From the NCBI GenBank assembly GCA_900104565.1, contig LT629950.1, positions 62,001 to 126,000 of the forward strand: DNA of 64,000 bases, in the 5' to 3' direction. The notes under the pieces are model-generated. The model did not search any database. It saw only the letters and a program-made list of their open reading frames with translations, and was not told the DNA's origin. Shown piece after piece: positions 26,200 to 34,838 of the stretch (position 1 is its first letter; each line of letters starts with the position of its first letter). The position numbers and the translations under genes are program-made. The stretch comes from Ruminococcaceae bacterium Marseille-P2935. GTDB lineage: Bacteria; Bacillota; Clostridia; Oscillospirales; Ruminococcaceae.

Positions 26200-27261
26200 A
26201 TGGAACTGGTGCATGGTGGAGATATTTATTCAGGGAATCGAAAAGAGCGGGAACTAATAGATTTTTCGGCAAATAGTAATCCGTTGGGAATGCCGGAATC
26301 GGTTTTAACTGCCGTGCAAAAATCACTGCAGTTTTGCCAATGCTACCCCGACCCCCTTTGCCGGGAGCTCACCCAGGCAATTGCACGAAAAGAAAATCTT
26401 TCGCCCCAAACGGTGCTTTGTGGCAACGGTGCAGCCGATTTGATATACCGGTTGGTTTTGGCACTTAAGCCCCAGCATGCCATGATTCTTGCCCCTACCT
26501 TTGCAGAATATGAGCAGGCATTGGGGGTTATTTCCTGTCAGGTTTTTACTTACCCACTACACCAGGAAGAGGAGTTTCAGCTTACCGACCGTTTTCTGGA
26601 TAAACTGGACTCTCCATTGGACCTGCTTTTTCTTTGCAACCCCAACAACCCTACAGGCCAGCCAATCGATCAGAAATTGCTGCGTAAAGCATTAAATCGC
26701 TGCAAGCAAAAAGGTATTTTTGTTGTGTTGGATGAATGTTTTTTAGATTTTTTGGAGGATGGTGAAAGCCGTTCCATGAAAGATCAGCTCAAAGACAATC
26801 AAAACCTGCTCATTTTAAAGGCATTTACAAAAATGTATGCGGTGGCAGGTTTGCGCCTTGGCTATTGCTGTTGCTCAAACCTGGGTTTACTGGAACAAAT
26901 GCGCGCCTGCGGACAGCCTTGGGCGGTATCTGTTCCAGCCCAGGCTGCAGGAATAGCGGCACTGCAGGAAGATGATTACCCTCAAATTACCCGTGATTAT
27001 ATACATAAGCAACGCAATATTTTAAAAAAAGGGTTGAAAAAGCTGGGCATAAAGGTGATAGGATCCCAGGCGAATTACATTTTTTTTTGGTGTGCGGCAA
27101 CCAACCTGGAGGTGCGTCTGGAGGAGAAAGGAATCTTGATTCGCAGCTGTAAAAATTACCGGGGGCTAGACAGCCATTACTACCGCATTGCGGTTAAAAA
27201 AACAGAGGAGAACGTACAGCTGCTGGCTGCGTGCAGGGAGGTGCTGACTTGCGGGGGTTGA
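26200..27261 (+). CDS. cobD: Threonine-phosphate decarboxylase CobD
   Basis: Class I PLP enzyme making (R)-1-amino-2-propanol O-2-phosphate from L-threonine O-3-phosphate for CbiB. It begins MELVHGGDIYSG, as CobD proteins do, then FSANSNPLG, the LCNPNNPTG motif near residue 147, and PLP Lys211 in AFTKMYAVAGLRLGY. 353 residues. ATG 26200 uses GGAG at 26189-26192. The next gene overlaps its end by 13 bases. Confidence 0.95.
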   Translation: MELVHGGDIYSGNRKERELIDFSANSNPLGMPESVLTAVQKSLQFCQCYPDPLCRELTQAIARKENLSPQTVLCGNGAADLIYRLVLALKPQHAMILAPTFAEYEQALGVISCQVFTYPLHQEEEFQLTDRFLDKLDSPLDLLFLCNPNNPTGQPIDQKLLRKALNRCKQKGIFVVLDECFLDFLEDGESRSMKDQLKDNQNLLILKAFTKMYAVAGLRLGYCCCSNLGLLEQMRACGQPWAVSVPAQAAGIAALQEDDYPQITRDYIHKQRNILKKGLKKLGIKVIGSQANYIFFWCAATNLEVRLEEKGILIRSCKNYRGLDSHYYRIAVKKTEENVQLLAACREVLTCGG

Positions 27262-28322
27262 TGGTGTTAATTGATGGTTTGGGGGATCGCCCGCAGGAAA
27301 AACTGCACGGAAAAACCCCTTTTGAGTATGCCAAAACACCTGTTTGGGACGGGCTGGAAAAGACCGGAGGAAGAGGACGTTTTATTACCTGCCCAAAGGG
27401 TTTGAGGGCAGATAGTGTAACTGGAATTTGCACCCTGCTGGGGGTGCCAGAGAAGCAGATTCCAATAGGGCGTGCTGCGCTGGAAGCCGCCGCAAAAGGG
27501 GTTTTTCTTGCCCCGAAGGACTTCGCATACCGCTGTAATCTGGCAGCCTTTGATAAAAATGGAATTCTCGTCAGCTCCAGCGGGGGAACCTTAACCGATG
27601 CAGAAATGAAACAGGTTACTCAAAAACTTTGGGAAAATGAAAAGCGGGATGGGTTAGAGCTTATACTTTTAACCGGTTACCGTAATCTGATTATAAAACG
27701 GCATGGGGTTACCAGCGAGATTGCAACAATGCCGCCGCCACATCAAAATATTGGCGGGCTCCTTTTTCATGGGGAAATGGAATTAAATAATAGTATAAAA
27801 ATAAACGGTTTATACTATAGGTTATATTTTTGGGATGAATCACAGGGTGTGGCTCTGCCGTTTTTTCAAGATCTTTGGAAGATGACTGGCGCAGCTGTAG
27901 CGCAAGCAGAGATTGTACACGGAATTGCAAGGATGATGGAAATGAAGGCCCCGTTTGTGCCGGGTGCAACTGGAGAGACAGATACCAGCCTTGGGGCCAA
28001 GGCATTTGCTGCCCTTGATTTATTGGAACAGTATGGCTTTGTACTGCTGCATGTGAATGGAACAGATGAAGCCGCCCATAGAAGGAACCCGCTGGAAAAA
28101 GCCTGTTTTTTAGAACAAATAGACCAAATACTGCTGCAGATCATTTTAAGTAAACTTCCGAAGGACACCCGGCTGATGATTTGCAGCGATCACGACAGCT
28201 GTTCTGACACTGGGGAGCACAGAGGAATGCCACAGCCTTTTTGGGTTTGGGGCCCGGGAATAGAAACAAAGAATTATAAGACCCTCCCGGGCGGCTGTGC
28301 GGTAAAACTTTTGCTTGGGTAG
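27249..28322 (+). CDS. Alkaline-phosphatase-superfamily phosphotransferase, ApgM/ThrB2-like
   Basis: A 357-residue relative of cofactor-independent phosphoglycerate mutase (COG3635), the family that also includes proposed homoserine kinases (ThrB2). Metal ligands are visible: LIDGLGDR (Asp9), HVNGTDEAAH near 275 and SDHDSCSDTGEHRG near 325; the nucleophile Ser56 is in RADSVTGIC. I choose TTG 27249, seven bases after AGGGAGG (27235-27241). It overlaps cobD, so the two are co-translated. No GHMP-type threonine kinase (PduX) was seen here, so I infer it could supply L-threonine phosphate to CobD; a phosphatase role on alpha-ribazole phosphate is an alternative. Confidence 0.75.
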   Translation: MRGLMVLIDGLGDRPQEKLHGKTPFEYAKTPVWDGLEKTGGRGRFITCPKGLRADSVTGICTLLGVPEKQIPIGRAALEAAAKGVFLAPKDFAYRCNLAAFDKNGILVSSSGGTLTDAEMKQVTQKLWENEKRDGLELILLTGYRNLIIKRHGVTSEIATMPPPHQNIGGLLFHGEMELNNSIKINGLYYRLYFWDESQGVALPFFQDLWKMTGAAVAQAEIVHGIARMMEMKAPFVPGATGETDTSLGAKAFAALDLLEQYGFVLLHVNGTDEAAHRRNPLEKACFLEQIDQILLQIILSKLPKDTRLMICSDHDSCSDTGEHRGMPQPFWVWGPGIETKNYKTLPGGCAVKLLLG

Positions 28323-28742
28323 TTTTTCTGGTGCTTTGTTGAAAACAGGATGTTTTGAGAGAAAGGCCTAATCATTTACTGGGAAAAGCCGGTTTTAACC
28401 TCTTTCGCTAGTGGACCTGTTTCGGCTCAGTTTGATTCCTTTTATATTCCAGTAGAGAATTATAATGTGTATTTCCGCCGAAGCGCCGTATCGTTTCAGT
28501 GGAAGGTGCAAGGTTTTCTGGCTAATTTGCCAAAAAAACCTTGTACTTGAACAAAGCCAATTGGCCTTGAAAGCATTGGGATTTAAGGCTTTCAGCTTAC
28601 GCATTATAATAGACGTAAAATTAAAAGAACAGTTCCTTTTATCAAAATATTTATGAATCAGGGCAGTTTCAAACGGTATGTTTTTCTTATATTTAGCAGG
28701 CCAGAGCAACGATTTGATAGTTCTAATTTTAAGGAGGCTATT
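28323..28742. other. Intergenic region before cobQ with strong hairpin
   Basis: No gene supported. GTGCAAGGTTTT (28506-28517) pairs with AAAACCTTGTAC (28535-28546), allowing one wobble, around an inner TGGC/GCCA stem. A palindrome AAGCCAATTGGCCTT and a GAAAGC/GCTTTC hairpin follow within 70 bp. No T-run follows, so an RNA-processing or regulatory role is as likely as termination. Confidence 0.45.
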
Positions 28743-30251
28743 ATGGCAAAAGCAATTATGATACAGGGGACTACATCGGGTGCCGGAAAAAGCCTGCTGA
28801 CTGCCGGCCTCTGCCGGATTTTTCGTCAGGACGGCTATAAGGTAGCGCCGTTTAAGTCCCAAAATATGGCGCTTAATTCTTACATTACCCGTCAAGGGCT
28901 GGAGATGGGCCGCGCCCAGGTGATGCAGGCACAGGCTGCGGGGATTGAACCCACAGCCGATATGAATCCGATTCTGCTGAAACCCACCAATGATACGGGT
29001 TCTCAGGTGATTGTAAATGGTGAAGTGTTAGGAAATATGAGTGCTTCGGAGTACTTTCGTTATAAAAAAAATTTGATTCCGCAAATTATGGGTGCCTACC
29101 GCAGGCTGGAACAACAATACGATATTATAGTTCTGGAAGGGGCTGGAAGCCCAGCCGAAATAAACCTGAAGCAAGAAGATATTGTTAATATGGGAATGGC
29201 TCGCATGGCTGGAGCTCCGGTTTTGCTGGCAGGTGATATTGACCGGGGGGGAGTATTTGCCTCACTAGCAGGTACGTTAATGCTTTTAGAGCCAGAAGAA
29301 CGTGCTATGGTAAAAGGGCACCTGATTAATAAATTCAGAGGGGACCGCCAAATTTTAGCCCCCGGACTTGACATGCTTGAGCAGCTGACTTCTGTGCCGG
29401 TTCTGGGTGTGATTCCCTACCTACATTTGGATTTGGATGATGAAGACAGTTTATCGGGAAGACTGGACAAGCGGAATAGCTGCAGTGCAGTGGATATCGC
29501 CGTTATCCGTTTACCGCGAATCTCAAATTTTACCGATATAAACCCCTTGGAAGTGCTGCCTGAAATTTCGGTACGTTATGTCACATCCTCCCAGCAGTTT
29601 GGCGCTCCGGATTTTGTAATTTTACCGGGAACAAAAAACACCATGGAGGACCTGCTTTGGCTGCGGCAAAACGGTTTGGAAGCCAAACTCCTTCAATATG
29701 CGGCAAGCGGCGGCCCAATACTGGGTATTTGCGGGGGGTACCAAATGCTGGGGCAACAGCTATGTGACCCCAATGCAGTGGAATATGGCGGTGAATTAGC
29801 TGGCATGGGCCTGTTGCCAATTACTACTGTTTTTGAACAAGAAAAGACCCGCACAAGGATCTCGGGTGCAGTTTTGCCAGTACAAGGCATGTTAGCTCAT
29901 TTAAGCGGGGTGCCTTTTGAAGGATATGAAATTCATATGGGCAAAACCATTTTACAAAAAGGCGCTCTGCCCTTTGCCAGTATTCAGGCAGAGCCAGGCG
30001 GTGCATGCATTGCAGACGGTGCGGCTTGTCAAAATATTTATGGCACCTATGTCCATGGCTTTTTTGATAATAAAGAGACCGCAGAAGCCTTTGCCGAAGC
30101 GCTTTACAGGAAAAAGGGACTGGACCCGTCGGCTTTAAAGGCTGTCAGCTGGGAAGAACATCAGCAAAGGCAATATGATATTCTGGCGGACAATCTGCGC
30201 CAAAATGTGAAGATTGATAAAATTTATGAAATACTAGAAAAAGGGCTTTAA
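28743..30251 (+). CDS. cobQ: Adenosylcobyric acid synthase CobQ (CbiP)
   Basis: Amidates the b, d, e and g carboxylates of adenosylcobyrinate a,c-diamide with glutamine and ATP. P-loop-type [21 protein letters not shown] at residues 6-26, [14 protein letters not shown] and [15 protein letters not shown] are typical; the glutamine amidotransferase nucleophile is in [12 protein letters not shown] near 328. Start ATG 28743 follows AAGGAGG at 28731-28737; the frame continues 30 codons upstream but lacks conservation there. 502 residues. It lies downstream of cobD in the same direction. Confidence 0.95.
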   Translation: MAKAIMIQGTTSGAGKSLLTAGLCRIFRQDGYKVAPFKSQNMALNSYITRQGLEMGRAQVMQAQAAGIEPTADMNPILLKPTNDTGSQVIVNGEVLGNMSASEYFRYKKNLIPQIMGAYRRLEQQYDIIVLEGAGSPAEINLKQEDIVNMGMARMAGAPVLLAGDIDRGGVFASLAGTLMLLEPEERAMVKGHLINKFRGDRQILAPGLDMLEQLTSVPVLGVIPYLHLDLDDEDSLSGRLDKRNSCSAVDIAVIRLPRISNFTDINPLEVLPEISVRYVTSSQQFGAPDFVILPGTKNTMEDLLWLRQNGLEAKLLQYAASGGPILGICGGYQMLGQQLCDPNAVEYGGELAGMGLLPITTVFEQEKTRTRISGAVLPVQGMLAHLSGVPFEGYEIHMGKTILQKGALPFASIQAEPGGACIADGAACQNIYGTYVHGFFDNKETAEAFAEALYRKKGLDPSALKAVSWEEHQQRQYDILADNLRQNVKIDKIYEILEKGL

Positions 30252-30492
30252 GTAAGAAAAATGGTTGAAATAGTATGCAGTGAAATTTTTGAAATGCAAC
30301 GCCAGGTTCATAATATCCCTTCATGTTGCACCCTGACGGGGGTAGAACCCCTTTCGTATTTTTTCAATCCCCTGTTGAAGAAGCTGTTTTCTGGTGTTTG
30401 TTTTTCACTTAGGTCAAAGGCAGTTGTTTTTTCGGGGTGGCACAATTTATAAGATTAAACTGTGGATAAAAAAGATTACCTTCAAACTTGGC

Positions 30493-30517
30493 GCCGCTGT
30501 GCAGCGGCAGAATGGAG
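30493..30517 (+). promoter_or_regulatory. Hairpin/SD leader element before cbiC
   Basis: GCCGC (30493-30497) pairs with GCGGC (30504-30508) and is followed directly by AGAATGGAG (30509-30517), whose GGAG serves cbiC at ATG 30525. It is the same arrangement as at 53391, 54490, 57282 and 58106. Confidence 0.55.
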
Positions 30518-30524
30518 CATGAAA

Positions 30525-31169
30525 ATGAAAGTTAAACTGCAGCAGGTTTTGCCTGAGGAAATTGAAAAAAGGAGCTTTGAAATTATTTCTGCCGAATTGG
30601 GCGAACGAACGCTGGAACCTGAGCAGGAACCAATTATCAAACGTGTTATTCACACCTCTGCCGACTTTGATTATGCAGATCATTTGTTTTTTTCTGAGCA
30701 CGCAGTAAAAGTTGGAATCCAGGCACTTCGGCAAGGGGCAGCGATTGTCACCGACACACAAATGGCTTTTTCGGGCATAAACAAGCGGGTTCTTGCATGC
30801 TTTGGCGGGGAGGCTTTTTGCTTTATGGCAGATGAGGATGTAGCGCAGGCGGCAAAAAAGAACGGAACCACCCGTGCAGTAGCAAGTATGGAAAAAGCGG
30901 CAAAGCTGCAGCGCCCATTAATTTTTGCAATTGGGAATGCTCCGACTGCTTTGGTAAAATTATACGAGTTAATTCAGGAGGGTAGGATTTACCCAAAGCT
31001 GGTAATCGGGGTTCCGGTGGGGTTTGTAAATGTGGTAGAATCTAAGGAACTCATTTTACAGTCTGGTGTACCGGTAATAGTTGCCCGTGGCCGTAAAGGC
31101 GGCAGTAATGTGGCAGCAGCTATCTGCAATGCCTTGTTGTATGAAGCTCAGAAAATAGATAGCTTATAA
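30525..31169 (+). CDS. cbiC: Cobalt-precorrin-8 methylmutase CbiC
   Basis: Moves the methyl group from C11 to C12 to give cobyrinic acid. The catalytic His43 lies in VIHTSADFDYAD at the expected position, and TDTQMAFSGINK and FAIGNAPTALVKLYELI are conserved. I use ATG 30525, seven bases after GGAG; ATG 30519 is in frame but lies too close to that site. 214 residues. It is the last B12 gene of the window and stands alone after a 273-bp gap that includes a weak hairpin (GGGGT/ACCCC, 30339-30351) followed by T-rich sequence. Confidence 0.94.
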   Translation: MKVKLQQVLPEEIEKRSFEIISAELGERTLEPEQEPIIKRVIHTSADFDYADHLFFSEHAVKVGIQALRQGAAIVTDTQMAFSGINKRVLACFGGEAFCFMADEDVAQAAKKNGTTRAVASMEKAAKLQRPLIFAIGNAPTALVKLYELIQEGRIYPKLVIGVPVGFVNVVESKELILQSGVPVIVARGRKGGSNVAAAICNALLYEAQKIDSL

Positions 31170-31957
31170 AAATTTCGTATGTTGCTTTCTGCTTTTTAAA
31201 TGCCCTTCACATTGAGCCAAATAGATAAGCATTTAGTTTAAAACTGTATTTCAAGCATTGTTCTTGGGTTGATGTGCAGTGCGGTTCTTATGCCTGGCGC
31301 TCACTATTTAACACCAGCCACAATAATCAGGCCCAGCAACACCCAAAAAAGCAACACCTTATCCCATACACAAGGGCACAGACAGGCGCAAGCACCTTAC
31401 TGCAAAATGCCAAAGGGTATAAGCAGGAGAAAGCGGTATGCAGGACAAGGGAGGTCAAAGTGCTCTAGGGTGCCATTGAAGAGTAAACGGCACCCCCAGG
31501 TAAGCGCTTAGGCTGCAAAAGGTCTGCTGCATTTGGCACTTCACTAATTTTTAGCTGGTATTTATGCTTATAAATGCCCATATTACGTCTGGATGACGAT
31601 TATCTTTTTTCGATACAAAACGGCGCAGTTGGGCTATTAGAGATATTTTAATTTGTGTTATAAAATTTTGCCAAAGGCAAAATGAAAGCTTAATCGCCAA
31701 AAGCCCTGAAATGTATTTCTGAATGGGAGCGGGGTGTCTGCTTGGGATGACCGGCCTTCGGCGAAAATATAGCCCTGGTTTTGCCAGGGCTTAAGTAAGC
31801 TCTATAAGTCAAAAAACAACGAACCGATTCACTCCCCACCAAACTAACTTTTCGGGTAAGCTGCCCCAATGGTGGATTTACTACGCTTTAATTTTTAAAG
31901 TTAAAGCTTTTGGTTTTTACCGGTTAAGCCGTTGCTTTTATGATGCTTAAATTGACA
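31170..31957. other. Long intergenic region between cbiC and the lipid genes
   Basis: No ORF with recognisable content. Two clear inverted repeats are present: GGGTGCC/GGCACCC at about 31469-31496 and AGCCCTGG-ttttg-CCAGGGCT at about 31771-31791. The latter may be a weak terminator for either direction, but neither is followed by a proper T-run. Nothing else is visible. Confidence 0.4.
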
Positions 31958-31996
31958 AAAGAAACCCAGCAGCGAATATAATCACTGCTGGGTTTC
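31957..31996 (-). terminator. Terminator built into the end of the plsY reading frame
   Basis: On the minus strand GAAACCCAGCAG pairs perfectly (12 bp) with CTGCTGGGTTTC and is followed by TTTTG. The 5' arm consists of the last four sense codons of the plsY-like gene and the stop codon (31982-31984) opens the loop. Confidence 0.85.
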
Positions 31997-32641
31997 TTTA
32001 TGTACATGAAGTTCTTCACCAAATTTTAATATGACCTTTTTTCCAAGCAGTGTCCACATAGTGATGCCGCCCTGACTGGGACATAGGTGCTTCATGATTA
32101 CAATGCCGGAGATGATAAAGCAGCCAAAGGTTACCATACGGTTAGAGCTTAAGAAGAGATTTGCACCGCAGAATACGATAAAAGCCCAGACGGTACGTAT
32201 ATTGTGCGGGTAAATTACAATAATCAATGAAAAAAACAAGTAAGATATAGCTAAAAGAAGAACAGAATAGTGGAAAGGAACCAACCCAAGCAGCACTCCA
32301 AAGGTTACCGCAATGGCCTTACCCCCCTGCCCCCTTAGCCAGGGGGAAAATGCATGGCCGATAACCGGAGCCGCCAGGACAAAGGGGAAAAGCGGCGCAT
32401 CTGCCGTTAAGCAACGGCAGGCAAAAAACAACGGTATAAACCCCTTGCCAACATCACAAAGCAAGCAAAGAATACCTACCGGCGTGCCAGCCAGTTTCAT
32501 AGCATTAAAGGTGCCAGGGTTATGGTCTTCGCTTTGAGCAATTGTATCCACTTTCTTTAGCCACTTGGGCAGCAGGTAGCCAAACATTACGCTGCCTGAT
32601 AAAAAGCCCCACAGGATGAAAAAAAGCGAACGGATTAACAT
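31982..32641 (-). CDS. PlsY-like glycerol-3-phosphate acyltransferase
   Basis: Polytopic membrane protein of 219 residues related to PlsY, which acylates glycerol 3-phosphate using acyl-phosphate. The three PlsY motifs are recognisable: SGSVMFGYLLPK at the N-terminus, EDHNPGTFNAMKLAGTPVG near 38 (variant of GSGNxGATN), and GHAFSPWLRGQGGKAIAVTFG near 95. The second motif is more divergent than usual (NPGTFNAMKLAG), so activity on another acceptor is possible. Preceded by AGGAGAA. It lies 204 bp downstream of a lipid glycosyltransferase in the same direction. Confidence 0.8.
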   Translation of the reverse strand: MLIRSLFFILWGFLSGSVMFGYLLPKWLKKVDTIAQSEDHNPGTFNAMKLAGTPVGILCLLCDVGKGFIPLFFACRCLTADAPLFPFVLAAPVIGHAFSPWLRGQGGKAIAVTFGVLLGLVPFHYSVLLLAISYLFFSLIIVIYPHNIRTVWAFIVFCGANLFLSSNRMVTFGCFIISGIVIMKHLCPSQGGITMWTLLGKKVILKFGEELHVHKETQQ

Positions 32642-32845
32642 GGTTCATTCTCCTAGTTTATGTTTACTGAACAGCCTTCCGGTGTACATATACGCTGGAG
32701 GAATTGAAAAATATTTTATGATAACTCCGATTGGTTCATTTATATGCAGCTATACATAAGAGGAAAACTGAAAGATTGTTTAAAATACAAGTAATCTGTA
32801 AAAAATCCGGCAGGTATTTTTACGCAAGTGATTTTAGGTCATAAT

Positions 32846-33967
32846 TTATTTTGCATTTGCCGAATGCTGCAAAATAAAATCGCAAATATCCTCTCCGGCA
32901 CGGGGATTAATCTCACGCCGCTGAGCGGAAAGCATCTGCTGCTGCAGGTCAGGCTCTTTTGCCAGCCTAACTGCGGCAGACACCATCTCCTCTTCATTTT
33001 TACAAGAGATTGAGAGGCCGTGGGAGGCAAAAAAGTCAGCGTTGATTGTTTCGCACCCGGGAATTGGCTCGGTGTGTATGATTGGAATATTTTTTACGGC
33101 TGCTTCTGTACTGGTTAACCCCCCTGGTTTGGTAAAAAGAACGTCACAGGCGTCCATATACAGCGGTACCTGGTCGGTATAGTCCAGTACCAACACCCTG
33201 TTATCCCCTGCAAATTGTTCCCGTAGTGTCACTTTTAATTTTTCGTTGCTGCCTCCAAGTATAATTACCTGGTCATTATCGGTGCATTGCCGCAATAGGG
33301 TTTCGGTCAACAGCTGTACCTTGCCAAAACCCATGCTCCCGGTCATTATAAGGTAGTAAAACCCGGTATGGAGAAGATTCAGTTCTTTGCGAGCCTTCAC
33401 TTTTTCTATCCGTTCGCAAAACTTTTTTGACACAGGTATGCCGGTATGAATTAACTTTTCGGCAGGAATTCCTTTTTGAATAAATTCTTCAGCAGTGTCG
33501 GCATGGGGAATAAAATAGTAATCCATTTCAGTTTCTTCCCAAAAGGGAATACAGGTGTAATCGGTAGCGATGGCAAAACAGGAAACTGGAAGGCCCCTGC
33601 TCTTACGCAGATAGGTTAATGCCTCTGCGGGGAAGAGATGGGGCATAATAATAGTGTCAAAGCCGTTGTTTTGAATGTATTCGCCCAATGCGCCGGCATA
33701 AACCTTGTTAGCCTGATAGATTACCGACTTAAACCGGTCGGTGCTTATGAATTCTCCCGCTTTATATAGCATTTGAAAAACTACAGGAGATTTTGTAGTA
33801 ATATTTACATAAATATCTGAAATGGTTTGGGAGGCTTTATCTCCAGCGATTGATAAAGTATCTACCATTTCACAGGGAATCCCCCGTTCGTTTAAGCACT
33901 CTAAAATTGCTTTACCTGCGGTATTGTGGCCCTGTCCTGTATTGCAGGAAAGGATTAAAGCCTTCAT
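32846..33967 (-). CDS. MGDG-synthase/UgtP-like diacylglycerol glycosyltransferase
   Basis: GT28-type membrane-associated glycosyltransferase transferring a sugar from UDP-sugar to diacylglycerol. The N-terminal MKALILSCNTGQGHNTAGKAI is the characteristic nucleotide-sugar/lipid loop; the C-terminal donor site has KPGGLTSTEAAVKNIPIIH near 275 and PGCETINADFF. About 373 residues. I use the ATG whose first base is 33967, nine bases after TTGGAG; the in-frame ATG five codons upstream overlaps that site. Pairing with PlsY suggests a membrane-lipid module. Confidence 0.85.
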   Translation of the reverse strand: MKALILSCNTGQGHNTAGKAILECLNERGIPCEMVDTLSIAGDKASQTISDIYVNITTKSPVVFQMLYKAGEFISTDRFKSVIYQANKVYAGALGEYIQNNGFDTIIMPHLFPAEALTYLRKSRGLPVSCFAIATDYTCIPFWEETEMDYYFIPHADTAEEFIQKGIPAEKLIHTGIPVSKKFCERIEKVKARKELNLLHTGFYYLIMTGSMGFGKVQLLTETLLRQCTDNDQVIILGGSNEKLKVTLREQFAGDNRVLVLDYTDQVPLYMDACDVLFTKPGGLTSTEAAVKNIPIIHTEPIPGCETINADFFASHGLSISCKNEEEMVSAAVRLAKEPDLQQQMLSAQRREINPRAGEDICDFILQHSANAK

Positions 33968-34050
33968 GAAGAAACACTCCAAATAATTTTATTGTTTTAT
34001 AATTACAGTATATTATTCCTCGGTTTTACTGTCAATAATGTTTGAATTAT

Positions 34051-34080
34051 AAAAAAACGCCCCGTATTGGGGCGTTTTTT
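34051..34080. terminator. Bidirectional terminator after hsp20
   Basis: AAAAAACGCCCC-gtatt-GGGGCGTTTTTT forms a perfect stem with A- and T-runs on both sides. It terminates hsp20 on the minus strand, six bases after its stop codon. Confidence 0.9.
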
Positions 34081-34086
34081 GCAAAA

Positions 34087-34515
34087 TTATTTCAGTTCAA
34101 TTCTTTTGTTTACAGGGTTCTGGGGAGCGGCTTTTGGCAATTCCAACTCCAACACCCCATTTTTGTAATCGGCCTGAATTGAATCGGTGCGAATGCCGGA
34201 TACATCAAAACTGCGTGAGAAGGAACCAAAGCGCCGTTCACGGCGTACATAATGGCCTTTTTCATCCTTTTCATCATTCTCCTCATTATGCTCGGCGTGA
34301 ATGGTCAGCATATCGCCTTCCAGGTTAATCTGAATATCTTCTTTTGCAAAACCAGGCAATTCTGCTTGAAGCAGGTACTTGTCTCCTTGATCAATAATGT
34401 CGGTTTTGCATTCACTCAAGCTGCCGGTAAAATCACCAAACAAAGCTTTTTCAAAATTGTCAAAGTAGTTGGACAGATTTCTCTGTCTGTGTTCAAAAGG
34501 CATTAGGTCAAACAT
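34087..34515 (-). CDS. Hsp20/alpha-crystallin small heat-shock protein
   Basis: ATP-independent holdase chaperone, 142 residues. The alpha-crystallin domain runs from about residue 38 to 130 (YLLQAELPGFAKEDIQINLEGDMLTI, then FGSFSRSFDV and YKNGVLELELPK with the GVL motif), followed by a short C-terminal tail with IELK. RBS GGAGGG lies upstream of ATG at 34515. A vegetative promoter lies at 34591-34618 and a perfect CIRCE operator 30 bp farther upstream, so HrcA control is likely. The 5' leader contains an imperfect hairpin, GGAGGTGTC/GACATCTCC. Confidence 0.93.
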   Translation of the reverse strand: MFDLMPFEHRQRNLSNYFDNFEKALFGDFTGSLSECKTDIIDQGDKYLLQAELPGFAKEDIQINLEGDMLTIHAEHNEENDEKDEKGHYVRRERRFGSFSRSFDVSGIRTDSIQADYKNGVLELELPKAAPQNPVNKRIELK

Positions 34516-34590
34516 AAAAATCCCTCCGTAAATTTAATAGATTTGGTTTGAGGAGATGTCCTTTTGACACCTCCTTTTGTTTACGTTTTT

Positions 34591-34618
34591 AGTATACTGC
34601 GGGTTTGTTACAAAACAA
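34591..34618 (-). promoter_or_regulatory. hsp20 promoter
   Basis: Read on the minus strand: -35 TTGTTT (34618-34613), 16-bp spacer, -10 TATACT (34596-34591). This leaves a 5' leader of about 70 nt with a hairpin at 34549-34571 that on the plus strand would look like a terminator (followed by CCTTTTGTTT). Confidence 0.6.
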
Positions 34619-34646
34619 GAGTTTATTTATTGCAGAAATGTGAATT

Positions 34647-34673
34647 TTAGCACTCTGGCATATAGAGTGCTAA
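34647..34673. promoter_or_regulatory. CIRCE heat-shock operator (HrcA site)
   Basis: TTAGCACTC (34647-34655), nine-base spacer, GAGTGCTAA (34665-34673): a perfect match to the CIRCE consensus. It lies in the divergent region between hsp20 (minus) and the GGDEF gene (plus), upstream of the hsp20 -35 box rather than overlapping it, which is unusual. Confidence 0.93.
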
Positions 34674-34838
34674 AAGACTTGCCTTGTAGGATGAAAGCTA
34701 AAATAAAATGCCATTTTTCATCATATTTCATCAGAAAAAGCGCAAAATCTGCAGGAACTGTCGATAAAAAACGCTCTTTATTTGCAGCTGCGGGAAGTAT
34801 AATAGCATAAAGTATTTGGAAAGAGGGCAAGGGGAGCC

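Noticed and set aside
30434-30452. Second sigma-54 promoter (TGGCAC upstream of cbiC)
   Set aside because: TGGCAC is present but the -12 TTGC element is missing at the required spacing; the same is true of TGGCAC near 31.54 kb.
31269-31511. 80-codon ORF after cbiC
   Set aside because: No ribosome binding site, low-complexity composition and an overlapping frame of similar quality; looks like chance.
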